Shown: positions 41,046-49,206 of the stretch, piece after piece
Layout of the letters: each line of letters begins with the position of its first letter
Numbering within the stretch: position 1 is the stretch's first letter
Source of the DNA: Streptomyces xanthophaeus
GTDB taxonomy: Bacteria; Actinomycetota; Actinomycetes; Streptomycetales; Streptomycetaceae
NCBI RefSeq assembly: GCF_030440515.1
Contig: NZ_CP076543.1
Span: 2,418,001-2,482,000 of the forward strand
Reading direction: 5' to 3'
Length of the DNA stretch: 64,000 nt
Notes under the pieces: generated by a model
What the model saw: only the letters and a program-made list of their open reading frames with translations
Databases searched by the model: none
Told to the model about the DNA's origin: nothing
Program-made: the position numbers and the translations under genes

Positions 41046-41067
41046 CGAATAGCCGTTCGGCTTATCG
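41046..41067. promoter_or_regulatory. 22-bp imperfect palindrome upstream of the AfsR-like gene
   Basis: CGAATAGCCG, TT, then CGGCTTATCG: arms match at 8 of 10 positions. It lies 30 bp before the regulator start in AT-richer DNA and could be an operator or promoter-overlapping hairpin. Confidence 0.4.
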
Positions 41068-41150
41068 AATTTCCACACTAGATCGGGTGCCCACACGGGC
41101 CGCCCCGGTGTGAAGTAAGTCTCATCCGCCGGGCGGGACGAAGCGCTGGT

Positions 41151-42173
41151 TCAAGCCAACACGGGCTCGCGCATCGAAAGTTCGAAGGCCTTGGCCAGCA
41201 AGGAGTAGGAGCGCATGCGCTGTTCGGGCGAGTGGATCGTGGAGAGCACCATGAACTCGTCGGCCCCCAGTTCCCCGGCCATCGAGGTGAGCGTGGACCG
41301 GACGTGGTCCGGGTCGCCGACGATACAGCGCGGCCATTCGGCGACCTCGGTCGCGAGCGGTTCGACCTCGCCCCGCAGCGCGGCGAGGGCGGCTTCGGGC
41401 GCGGGCAGCGGGAGCAGCAGCCCACGTCCCATCCTCAGCCGGAACAGGCGCTGGCTGGCGAAGACCCACTCGGCCTCCTCCTGCGTCGGGGCGCAGTACA
41501 CCCCGACGCCGATCTGAACGCGGGGCCGGGCCCCTTCGCTTCCGCGGAAGTGGGAGCGGTAGGCCTCCACGGTGGCCCGGGTCGCCTGGGGGCGGCCGAA
41601 GTGCGCGATGGAGATGGGCAGTCCGAGCCGCGCGGCGAGGGTCGCACTGGAGGGGCTTGCGACGAGGAGCCACACTTCGGGGGAGCCCGCTCCACTCGGC
41701 ATCAGCTGGATCCGGTGGTAGGGGTGGTCCTCGGGGAAGCCGCCGTGCAGGAAGGCGAGGAGCTCGGCGAGCTTGCCGGGGAAGTCCCCGTCGTCGTTGC
41801 CTCCGACGCCCGGGGACAGCGCGTGGGCCTCGATGCTGCCGGCACCGGTGCCGCGGCCCACCCCGAGGTCTATGCGGCCCGGCGAGAGCGCGCCGAGCAC
41901 CCGGAACACCTCGGCCACCTTCAGCGGGCTGTAGTGCGGCAGGAGCACCCCTCCGGAGCCCACCCGGATGCCGGTCGTCTCGCCCGCGATGCGCGCGGCC
42001 ATGACCTCGGGGGCGGGTCCGGCGAACGACGGGGTCGCGTGGTGCTCGGCGAGCCAGTAGCGGTGATACCCCAACCGGTCGGCGAGGCGGGCCAGTTCGA
42101 TGGAGTTGCGCAAGGCGGTCGCCGGGGTCGAGCCCTCGGGGATGACCGACTGGTCGAGTACGGACAGCTTCAT
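41151..42173 (-). CDS. Luciferase-like (LLM) flavin-dependent oxidoreductase 2
   Basis: A 340-residue TIM-barrel flavoprotein of the LLM class, subgroup close to YhbW/alkanal-monooxygenase-like proteins: LSVLDQSVIPEGSTPA, RYWLAEHHATPSFAGPAPEV (about 40-59), GRIDLGVGRGTGAGS (about 105) and WLLVASPSSATLAARLGLPI. Low similarity to LLM 1 suggests a different substrate. The start is ATG 42173. It lies 41 bp after the marR-type gene, so both are probably transcribed together and sensed through it. Confidence 0.88.
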   Translation of the reverse strand: MKLSVLDQSVIPEGSTPATALRNSIELARLADRLGYHRYWLAEHHATPSFAGPAPEVMAARIAGETTGIRVGSGGVLLPHYSPLKVAEVFRVLGALSPGRIDLGVGRGTGAGSIEAHALSPGVGGNDDGDFPGKLAELLAFLHGGFPEDHPYHRIQLMPSGAGSPEVWLLVASPSSATLAARLGLPISIAHFGRPQATRATVEAYRSHFRGSEGARPRVQIGVGVYCAPTQEEAEWVFASQRLFRLRMGRGLLLPLPAPEAALAALRGEVEPLATEVAEWPRCIVGDPDHVRSTLTSMAGELGADEFMVLSTIHSPEQRMRSYSLLAKAFELSMREPVLA

Positions 42174-42214
42174 CTTCGAGCTCCTTCGCGGTGGTGCCGG
42201 AAGGAGGGGACGCT

Positions 42215-42673
42215 TCAGGGGATGGCGCCGGCGCCCGTGTACCGCAGCCGGGCCACGAGGGAGGCCGTTCGGTCGTCGAACGACGCGACGTCGATGAGCC
42301 TGGTGAGCTCCTCGCGGCAGCGGGCCTCGGCTTCCTCTCCGCGCCGGGCGCCGAGCGGTGTGAGGTTGCAGTAGACGCCGCGCCGGTCGTGTTCGCAGCT
42401 CACCCGGGTCGTGAGGCCTTTGGTTTCGAGGCGGGTGACGAGCCTGCTCATCGACGACTGGTCGAGGCCCACGGCCTCCGAGAGTTCCTGGACGCGGGTG
42501 CCGCGCTCGTGGCCGTGCCGCAGCTCGATGAGGACCATCAGCTCCGGCAGGGACACCTGGAACTCGCCCGTCAGGAGCCGGTCGAGCTGCTGGTTGACCT
42601 GACCGACCAGGAGTGTCAGCCGACGCCACTGGTCGAACCCTTCAGGACGTCCGGCCTGAGTGTCAGCGGTCAC
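42215..42673 (-). CDS. MarR-family transcriptional regulator
   Basis: A 152-residue winged-helix regulator. The recognition region is LSEAVGLDQSSMSRLVTRLETKGL (about 65-88), followed by the wing CEHDRRGVYCNLTPLG. MarR proteins usually repress a divergent exporter until a phenolic ligand binds. Here the divergent gene is an MFS exporter, and the 260-bp gap holds three dyads in AT-rich DNA. The start is GTG 42673. Confidence 0.92.
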   Translation of the reverse strand: MTADTQAGRPEGFDQWRRLTLLVGQVNQQLDRLLTGEFQVSLPELMVLIELRHGHERGTRVQELSEAVGLDQSSMSRLVTRLETKGLTTRVSCEHDRRGVYCNLTPLGARRGEEAEARCREELTRLIDVASFDDRTASLVARLRYTGAGAIP

Positions 42674-42704
42674 GGCGGTGCTCCCCTTCGTCGTCTCCCT
42701 CCAG

Positions 42705-42844
42705 TGTAGTCACCTACAGGCCGAATTCATGCTCGTGCATCGAATTCTGGTGAACTGTTTTCGCAAGACTGCCCTGTCCATGCAGCTTTCGGCAACGCTT
42801 GATGTGAACTTGTCTCGAAAGTCGATGCATGCACCTGCATTCAT
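42705..42844. promoter_or_regulatory. MarR/MFS divergent operator region
   Basis: Three dyads: TGTAG-TCAC-CTACA (42705-42718), GAATTCATG paired with CATCGAATTC (42723-42747), and ATGCATGCA-CC-TGCATTCAT (42825-42844, arms 8 of 9). The block is clearly AT-rich compared with its surroundings. It is placed to control both the regulator and the exporter; the first dyad is 32 bp from the regulator start. Confidence 0.6.
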
Positions 42845-42933
42845 GTCTATCGTGGAGACAACGACGCCGCGGTGCGTCGCCCGACGCGCATCCCGTCCCC
42901 CGTCCCTGTTGCCCATGACCCAGGCGGTACGCC

Positions 42934-44490
42934 ATGACGCATTCCAGTCCCGAACCCTCTCCCGAAACCACGGCCACGGCCACGGCTACGACCGCGGCCG
43001 GGTCCGGAGCGAAGACCGAGGCCCCCGCGCCGGCCCAGGCGCCCGCCGAAGCCGCACTCGACGCCACGTTCCTCAAGATGGCCGGCGTCTTACTCCTCGC
43101 GCTGCTGATGGCCCTGCTCGACGAGACCATCGTCAACGTCGGCGTGAAGACCCTCAGTGGCGAGTTCGGCTCCCCGCTCGCGACCATCCAGTGGGTCACC
43201 GCGGGCTACCTGCTCGCCGTCGCCGTCGCGACCCCCTTCGCCGGCTGGGCCGTGGACCGGTTCGGCGGGCGCACGATGTGGCTCGTGGCGGTCTCCGTCT
43301 TCGTTCTCGGCTCGCTGCTGTCCGGAATCGCCTGGTCCGCGGAGTCCCTCATCGCCTTCCGCGTAGTCCAGGGCCTCGGCGGCGGCATGATCGTCCCCGT
43401 GGTGCAGACCGTCCTCGCCACCACGGCGGGACCGTCCCGCGTGGCCAAGGCCATGGCCCTCATCTCGATCCCGCTCACCCTCGGCCCGATCCTCGGGCCC
43501 GTGGTCGGCGGTGTCCTCGTGGACGCCGTCAGCTGGCGCTGGATGTTCCTGATCAACCTGCCGATCGGTATCGTCGCGCTCTTCCTCGCCCTGCGGACCC
43601 TGCCCAAGGAGAGCCACGGGGGCCGGCCCGACGAACCCCTCGACGTCCTCGGCCTCGTCCTGCTCTCGCCCGGCTTCGCCGCCCTCGTCTTCGGCATCAC
43701 CACCGCCGCGCACACCGGTGACGCCACCTCCCCGAAGGTGCTGGGCGCCCTCGGCCTCGGCGTGCTGCTCCTGCTGGGCTACCTGGTCCACGCGCTGCGC
43801 ACGTCCACGACCCCGCTGATCGACGTCCGGCTGTTCGCCAACCGGGGCTTCACGATGGCGGTCGTCACGATGTTCTTCGTCGGGGCCGTCGCCAACACCC
43901 TGCTCTTCCTCACCCCGCTCTACTACCAGCAGTCGCGCGGCTTCGGGGCCCTGCACGCGGGCCTGTTGCTCATCCCGTCCGGTGTGCTCGGCGCGGCCGG
44001 CGCCATCACCTCCGGCAAGACCGCCCACAAGGTCACCGCCCGCCTCACCTCGACCGTGGGCATGACGGTCGCCGCGCTCGGCACGCTCGTCTTCACCCAG
44101 GCCGGGCCCGACACCAACTCGGCGCTCCTGTCCGTGGCCCTCGGCCTCACCGGCTTCGGCATCGGCCTCACCGCGCCCGGCACGATGGCCTTCATGTACC
44201 AGGCGGTCGGAGAGGCGAGCGCTCCCCGGGCGACCAGCGCACTGTTCATCTTCAACCAGATCGGCGGCGCCCTCGGGATCGCCGTGGTCGCGCTCACCGT
44301 CCAGCAGCGGCTCGGGGACTCCGGCGGCCACCCCGCGTCCGCCTACGCGGGCACCTACGTCGCCGTGATCGTCTTCGCCCTCGTCGCCGCCCTCGCCGCC
44401 TTGTGGCTGCCCGGCGCCTTCCGCGCCGCCGCCCCCGCCCCGGCGCCCCTGGCGGCGGACGGCCCGGAGCCGGTGCCGAGCGGCGCCTGA
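42934..44490 (+). CDS. MFS drug exporter (DHA2/EmrB-QacA type, 14 TM)
   Basis: A 518-residue proton-driven exporter. After a 45-residue Ala/Thr-rich tail there are about 14 membrane segments. Motif A-like GWAVDRFGGRTMWL follows segment 2, and RVVQGLGGGMIVPV and LGPILGPVVGGVLVD mark the antiporter segments. It is the probable exporter and self-resistance gene of the cluster product. Codon 53 (43090-43092) is TTA, linking export to bldA. It is divergent from the MarR gene and followed by a terminator. Confidence 0.93.
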   Translation: MTHSSPEPSPETTATATATTAAGSGAKTEAPAPAQAPAEAALDATFLKMAGVLLLALLMALLDETIVNVGVKTLSGEFGSPLATIQWVTAGYLLAVAVATPFAGWAVDRFGGRTMWLVAVSVFVLGSLLSGIAWSAESLIAFRVVQGLGGGMIVPVVQTVLATTAGPSRVAKAMALISIPLTLGPILGPVVGGVLVDAVSWRWMFLINLPIGIVALFLALRTLPKESHGGRPDEPLDVLGLVLLSPGFAALVFGITTAAHTGDATSPKVLGALGLGVLLLLGYLVHALRTSTTPLIDVRLFANRGFTMAVVTMFFVGAVANTLLFLTPLYYQQSRGFGALHAGLLLIPSGVLGAAGAITSGKTAHKVTARLTSTVGMTVAALGTLVFTQAGPDTNSALLSVALGLTGFGIGLTAPGTMAFMYQAVGEASAPRATSALFIFNQIGGALGIAVVALTVQQRLGDSGGHPASAYAGTYVAVIVFALVAALAALWLPGAFRAAAPAPAPLAADGPEPVPSGA

Positions 44491-44564
44491 CCGCGCTCCC
44501 CCTCCACGCCGGCCGACGGCCGCCCGTGCATCCCCCGCCGGGTGCGGTCGTCGGCCGGTGCCCC

Positions 44565-44597
44565 GGCCTGCCTGGACGCTCACGCTCCAGGCAGGCC
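44565..44597 (+). terminator. Terminator after the MFS gene
   Basis: A perfect 12-bp stem, GGCCTGCCTGGA and complement, with a 9-base loop, about 75 bp past the MFS stop. It separates the exporter from the following biosynthetic operon. Confidence 0.75.
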
Positions 44598-44625
44598 GTC
44601 CGCGTTCCGGCGCCCCCCATGGAGC

Positions 44626-44643
44626 CTGGATCAGGAATCCAGC
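44626..44643 (+). promoter_or_regulatory. SARP-type direct-repeat site F (MDR-MDR-FAD-KR-amidohydrolase operon)
   Basis: CTGGATC (44626) and ATCCAGC (44637) on an 11-bp pitch, nearly identical to the first two units of site C. It lies 48 bp before the first MDR start. Confidence 0.6.
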
Positions 44644-44691
44644 GGCGGCGCCTACACCGGAAACACCCATCGGACTTCGCGACGAGGAAGC

Positions 44692-45612
44692 ATGAAGGCA
44701 CTCGTAACCACCGGGCTTGATCCGCTCACCATGGAACTGCGGTCCGTACCCGACCCACGGCCACGCCACGACGAAGCCCTGATCGAGGTGCACGCCACCT
44801 CGGTCAACCGCGCCGACCTCCTCCTGGCGTTACGCAGGCCGGTCGGCTCCTCACTCGGCCTCGACCTGGTGGGCACCGTCCTGTCCGCCGCCGCCGACGG
44901 CAGCGGCCCCCCGGCGGGCTCCCGCGTCGCGGGGATCGCCGCGAACAACGCCTGGGCCGAACTCGCGGCGGTCCGCACGGACCGGCTCGCCGTCCTGCCG
45001 GACCAGGTGACCGACACCGACGCCGCCACGCTCCCCGTCGCGGGACTCACCGCCCTGCTCGCACTGCAGCGGGCCGACTGGCTCCTGGGCCGCCGCGTCC
45101 TGGTGACCGGAGCCGGCGGGGGTGTCGGCCGCATGGCCGTCCAGCTCGCCCGGGCCGGCGGCGCGGACGTGGTCGCCTGGGTCGGCTCGGCCCCCCGCGC
45201 GGCGGGCCTCGAAGCTTTCGGCGCCGAGGTCGTCGTCGGGTACGAGAATCCGCCGGCGAACGGCGTCGACGTGGTCGTCGACAGCGTCGGCGGTGAAGTC
45301 TTCACCGCCGCCTACTGCCTGTTGCGTCCCGGCGGCGTCGCCGCCGTCTTCGGCAACACCGTCCGTGCGGAGCTGAGGCTGCCCGCGGACTGGGGGCACG
45401 CCCGGCCCGGCGTACGCATCGACTACCTGTTCCTGCTCGACGAGATCACCCGCCGGTCCGTGCCGGACGACCTCGGCCTCCTCGTCCGGCTCGCGGCGCA
45501 GGGCCGCCTGGTGGCCGAGGCGGGACTGCTCGCCCCCTGGACCGATCCGCACGACGCCATCCGCGCACTGCTCGACCGCGAGGTCAACGGCAAGGTCGTC
45601 CTGTCCCTGTGA
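44692..45612 (+). CDS. MDR-family NAD(P)H enoyl/quinone reductase 1
   Basis: A 306-residue medium-chain reductase of the zeta-crystallin type. The Rossmann motif is VTGAGGGVGRMAVQLARAGGADVV (about 138-161). The short form lacks the structural zinc Cys cluster. Such enzymes (ActVI-ORF2/ORF4 type) reduce enoyl or quinone intermediates in benzoisochromanequinone pathways, but family membership alone does not prove this. Codon 47 (44830-44832) is TTA. The start is ATG 44692. It leads a five-gene operon. Confidence 0.88.
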   Translation: MKALVTTGLDPLTMELRSVPDPRPRHDEALIEVHATSVNRADLLLALRRPVGSSLGLDLVGTVLSAAADGSGPPAGSRVAGIAANNAWAELAAVRTDRLAVLPDQVTDTDAATLPVAGLTALLALQRADWLLGRRVLVTGAGGGVGRMAVQLARAGGADVVAWVGSAPRAAGLEAFGAEVVVGYENPPANGVDVVVDSVGGEVFTAAYCLLRPGGVAAVFGNTVRAELRLPADWGHARPGVRIDYLFLLDEITRRSVPDDLGLLVRLAAQGRLVAEAGLLAPWTDPHDAIRALLDREVNGKVVLSL

Positions 45613-45644
45613 CGGGCCCCGTCACCACTCATCCGAGGAAATCC

Positions 45645-46622
45645 ATGCGATTGGTCAGTTACCACCACCACGGCGGCCCCGACGTCCTGCGGGTCGAGGA
45701 GGTGCCCGTGCCGGTTCCCGGGCCGGGGCAGCTCCTGCTGCGCACCGACGCGGTCGGGGTCAACTTCATCGAGACGCAACTGCGCTCCGACAGCGCCCCG
45801 TTCCCCTCACCGCTGCCGGGCCGTCCAGGAGGCGACGTGGTCGGCCGCGTCGAGGCCCTCGGCCCCGGTACCGAGGGTCCCGCCCCCGGTACCCGGGTGG
45901 CCGCCTACGGAGTGTCCGGTGCCTACGCGGACCATGTGCTCGCCGAGGCCGCCCGCACGCTCGAAATACCCGAGGACATCGACCCCGCGACGGCCACCGC
46001 GCTGGCCTCCACCGCACAAGTGGCCTGGAGCGTCCTGGACGTGGCACGGCTCGCCCCCGGCGAGAGCGTCCTCGTGCACGCGGCGGCCGGCGCCATCGGC
46101 CACCTGGTCACGCAGCTGGCCAAGCGGCGCGGGGCGCGGCTGGTCATCGGCACCGTGGGCTCGCCGGCGAAGGACGGGTTCGTCCGCGCCCACGGCGCCG
46201 ACGAGGTCGTCGACTACAGCAGGCCCGACTGGGGCGACCGGGTCCGGGAGCTCACCGGCGGCGCCGGGGTGGACGTGGTCCTCGACAGCGTCGAGGGAGC
46301 CGTGTTCCAGGAGGGTCTGCGTCTGCTCAAGCCCTTCGGCCGCCTCGTCTACTACGGCTTCGCCGACGCGGGCGCCAAGCCCGCCCAGGTCACCATGACC
46401 GACCTGCTCGGGCTGAAGTCCGTCATCGGCACGTCCTTCGACGCCTGGACGCAGGCCGCGCCCGCGCGGGCCGCCGAGGCTCGCGCGGATCTGGTGCGGC
46501 TCGTCGCCGACGGGGACCTGCGCGTCGCCGTCCACGCGGTGCTGCCCCTGGCCGAGGCGGCCGAGGCCCACCGGATCATCGAGGCCCGCACCCAGCTGGG
46601 CCGCGTCGTGCTCATACCCTGA
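45645..46622 (+). CDS. MDR-family NAD(P)H:quinone reductase 2
   Basis: A 325-residue zeta-crystallin-type reductase: MRLVSYHHHGGPDVLRVEEV at the N-terminus, VGVNFIETQLRS, and the nucleotide motif VHAAAGAIGHLVTQLAKRRGARLV (about 144-167). The start is ATG 45645 after GAGGAA rather than the longer frame to 45609, which overlaps the previous gene. It may act with MDR 1 on successive intermediates or keep a quinone reduced. Confidence 0.9.
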   Translation: MRLVSYHHHGGPDVLRVEEVPVPVPGPGQLLLRTDAVGVNFIETQLRSDSAPFPSPLPGRPGGDVVGRVEALGPGTEGPAPGTRVAAYGVSGAYADHVLAEAARTLEIPEDIDPATATALASTAQVAWSVLDVARLAPGESVLVHAAAGAIGHLVTQLAKRRGARLVIGTVGSPAKDGFVRAHGADEVVDYSRPDWGDRVRELTGGAGVDVVLDSVEGAVFQEGLRLLKPFGRLVYYGFADAGAKPAQVTMTDLLGLKSVIGTSFDAWTQAAPARAAEARADLVRLVADGDLRVAVHAVLPLAEAAEAHRIIEARTQLGRVVLIP

Positions 46623-46634
46623 GGGAGCCCACCG

Positions 46635-48269
46635 ATGACGCGACACACACCGATGCCCGACGAGGCGGCCGTGCTCGTCGTGGGCGCGGGACCCGGCGGC
46701 CTGAGCACCGCGGTCTTCCTCGGCCTGCACGGCGTACGGGCCCTGGTCGTCGAACGCCGGCCCGGCACCTCGCAGGCGATCAAGGCGACGGGCCAGTACC
46801 CGCACACCATGGAGGCGCTGGAGATCGCCGGCGCGGCCGAGGCGGTCCGCGAGCGCGGCCGCGCCTACCGCTCCGACTTCCACATGGTGGTCGCCGACTC
46901 GCTCGCCGGGCCCGTGCGGCGCACCCTCATGAGCGGTGACCAACTGTCCATGCGGCACGTGTCACCGCAGGACTGGGGCACGGCCAGCCAGTCCGGGGTG
47001 GAGCAGGTCCTCGCCGACCGGGCGACCGAACTCGGGGCCCGTCTGCGCTTCTCCACCCGGCTCGTGTCCTTCACCCCGGACGCCGACGCGGTCACGGCCC
47101 TCGTCGAGAACGTCACGACCGGGGAACGGCGCACCGTCCGGGCCCGGTACCTCGTGGCGGCGGACGGCTGGCGCAGCGGCGTACGCGAGTCCCTGTCCCT
47201 TGCCACCACAGGACGCGGCATCGTGGGCAAGGTGCTGCGGGTGCTGTTCCGGGCGGACCTGAGCGAGCCCCTCGCCCACACCGACGGCGCCTCCGACGGA
47301 AGACGGTTCACGGCCCTGCACATCGGCCACGCCGTCCTGTTCAACACGGAGGTTCCCGGGCTCTACGGCTACTTCCGCAATCTCACCCCCGACCTGCCCG
47401 CGGGCTGGTGGGAGCGGGAGAGCGGCGTCGAGGAGCGCCTGCGGGCAGACCTCGGCATCCCCGACATCCCGCTGAAGATCGAAGAGATCGGCGAGACCGA
47501 CATCGCCTGCGGGGTGGCCGAGCGGTTCCGCGACGGCCGGGTGCTCCTGGTCGGCGACGCCGCCCACGTGATGCCGCCCACGGGCGGGATGGGGGGCAAC
47601 ACCGCCTATCTGGACGGCCTCTATCTCGGCTGGAAACTGGCGGCCGTCCTGGACGGCACGGCGGGCGAGGCGCTGCTCGACAGCCATGACGCGGAACGCC
47701 GGCCGTACGCCGAGGCACTGGTGGAGCAGCAGTTCGCCAATCTCGTCGACCGGATCTCACCCGAACTCGCCGACGAGCGGCTCGTCACCCCGCTCCCGCC
47801 GCCGGTGCTCGCCTTCGGCTACCGGATCCCCGGCGGGGCCGTCGTCGCCGAACCGGAGGACCCGGGCGACCTGTTCGAGGATCCGGCCCACCCCTCGGGG
47901 CGGCCGGGCTCGCACGCCCCGTACGTCCCCCTCACGCTGCCCGACGGGACGGAGTCCTCGACCACCGCGCTCCTCGGCAGGGCGTTCGTCCTGCTGGCCG
48001 CGGCGGAGGGGGCCGAGCACTGGATCCCGCAGGCCGCGGCCGCCGCGGCCGAACTCGGCGTGCCGCTCGTCACGCACGCCGTCGGCGCGGCCGGCGCGCC
48101 GGCCGACCGGGACGGCGCGTTCCGGGCGGCCTACGGGATCGGCGGGCAGGGCGCCGTACTGGTCCGCCCCGACCGGTTCATCGCCTGGCGCTCCGCCGGC
48201 CCCCGACCCGAACCGCGCGCAGAGATCGACCGCGCGCTGCGCCGCGTACTGCACCGTCCGCAGGGCTGA
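46635..48269 (+). CDS. FAD-dependent aromatic polyketide monooxygenase (PgaE/RdmE-like)
   Basis: A 544-residue group A flavin hydroxylase. FAD motif [19 protein letters not shown] (about 16-34), the [15 protein letters not shown] segment (DG motif, about 175), and [21 protein letters not shown] (GD motif, about 302-322) are clear, with a thioredoxin-like C-terminal domain (about 430-544). These enzymes hydroxylate anthraquinone or angucyclinone-type rings with NADPH and oxygen. The ATG follows GAGGGAG, 12 bp after MDR 2. Confidence 0.93.
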   Translation: MTRHTPMPDEAAVLVVGAGPGGLSTAVFLGLHGVRALVVERRPGTSQAIKATGQYPHTMEALEIAGAAEAVRERGRAYRSDFHMVVADSLAGPVRRTLMSGDQLSMRHVSPQDWGTASQSGVEQVLADRATELGARLRFSTRLVSFTPDADAVTALVENVTTGERRTVRARYLVAADGWRSGVRESLSLATTGRGIVGKVLRVLFRADLSEPLAHTDGASDGRRFTALHIGHAVLFNTEVPGLYGYFRNLTPDLPAGWWERESGVEERLRADLGIPDIPLKIEEIGETDIACGVAERFRDGRVLLVGDAAHVMPPTGGMGGNTAYLDGLYLGWKLAAVLDGTAGEALLDSHDAERRPYAEALVEQQFANLVDRISPELADERLVTPLPPPVLAFGYRIPGGAVVAEPEDPGDLFEDPAHPSGRPGSHAPYVPLTLPDGTESSTTALLGRAFVLLAAAEGAEHWIPQAAAAAAELGVPLVTHAVGAAGAPADRDGAFRAAYGIGGQGAVLVRPDRFIAWRSAGPRPEPRAEIDRALRRVLHRPQG

Positions 48270-48300
48270 ACACAAAACCGAACCGATGAAGGGAACGACC

Positions 48301-49098
48301 TTGACCACAGCGGGCAACACCACCGAGAAGCGCGCCGCGCTGGTGACCGGCGGCACGAGCGGGATCGGTCTCGCCGTCGCGGAGCTCCTCGCCGAGCAGG
48401 GCCATGCCGTGTTCCTCTGCGGCCGGGACGCCGGCACGGTCGCCGCCGTCGTCGACAAGCTCCGCGGACGGGGTCTCGACGTCGACGGCGTCGCGGCGGA
48501 CGTCACCTCCAAGGAGGACATACGCGCGCTGGTCACGGCCGCCGTCGAGCGGTACGGGCCCCTGCACGTGCTCGTCAACAACGCGGGCCGTGGCGGTGGC
48601 GGGGTCACCGCCGAACTCCCCGACGAGCTCTGGGAGGACGTGATCGAGACCAACCTGAACGGCGTCTTCCGCGTCACGCGCGAGGCCCTGACCACCGGAG
48701 GCATGCTCGCGCGGGGCCACGGCCGGGTCATCAACATCGCCTCGACGGGCGGCAAGCAGGGGGTGATGCTCGCCGCGCCCTACTCCGCCTCCAAGCACGG
48801 AGTCATCGGTTTCACCAAGGCGCTCGGCCAGGAGCTGGCGAAATCGGGCGTCACCGTGAACGCGGTCTGCCCGGGCTACGTGGAGACACCCATGGCCGTA
48901 CGGGTCAGGCAGGGCTACGCCGACCACTGGAGCACGACCGAGGAGGACGTGCTGGAGCGCTTCCAGGCGAAGATCCCTCTCGGCCGGTACTCGACGCCCC
49001 AGGAGGTCGCCGGCCTCGTCGGGTACCTCGCACAGGACGTGGCGGCGTCGATCACCGCGCAGGCCCTCAACGTCTGCGGCGGGCTCGGCAACTACTGA
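48301..49098 (+). CDS. ActIII-like polyketide ketoreductase
   Basis: A 265-residue SDR that reduces a specific carbonyl (C9 in ActIII) of the nascent poly-beta-ketone. NADPH motif TGGTSGIG, NNAGRGGGG, the long NIASTGGKQGVMLAAPYSASKHGV block with catalytic Ser/Tyr/Lys, AVCPGYVETPMA, and the terminal AQALNVCGGLGNY match what I recall of ActIII. I chose TTG 48301 because GAAGGGA lies 6 bp before it. ATG 48286 is in frame but has a poorer site. Its place in a tailoring operon, away from the minimal PKS, is notable. Confidence 0.93.
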   Translation: MTTAGNTTEKRAALVTGGTSGIGLAVAELLAEQGHAVFLCGRDAGTVAAVVDKLRGRGLDVDGVAADVTSKEDIRALVTAAVERYGPLHVLVNNAGRGGGGVTAELPDELWEDVIETNLNGVFRVTREALTTGGMLARGHGRVINIASTGGKQGVMLAAPYSASKHGVIGFTKALGQELAKSGVTVNAVCPGYVETPMAVRVRQGYADHWSTTEEDVLERFQAKIPLGRYSTPQEVAGLVGYLAQDVAASITAQALNVCGGLGNY

Positions 49099-49144
49099 TC
49101 CGCACGGACGCGGAATGGCTTCACCGTGCCGTCCGGGGCGGCCG

Positions 49145-49178
49145 GGTGCCGGGCGGCGCGTACGGCCGGCCCGGCACC
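49145..49178 (+). terminator. Hairpin between ketoreductase and amidohydrolase
   Basis: GGTGCCGGGC-GGC pairs with GCCG-GCCCGGCACC (one bulged base) in the 108-bp gap. It may reduce amidohydrolase expression relative to upstream genes. Confidence 0.5.
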
Positions 49179-49206
49179 GCAGCACTGACCCAAGGACGGG
49201 AACAGG

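Noticed and set aside
19238..49098. Angucycline assignment for the cluster
   Set aside because: No JadI/angucycline-type second cyclase was found, while an ActIV-like cyclase is present. The PgaE-like monooxygenase alone does not decide the class.
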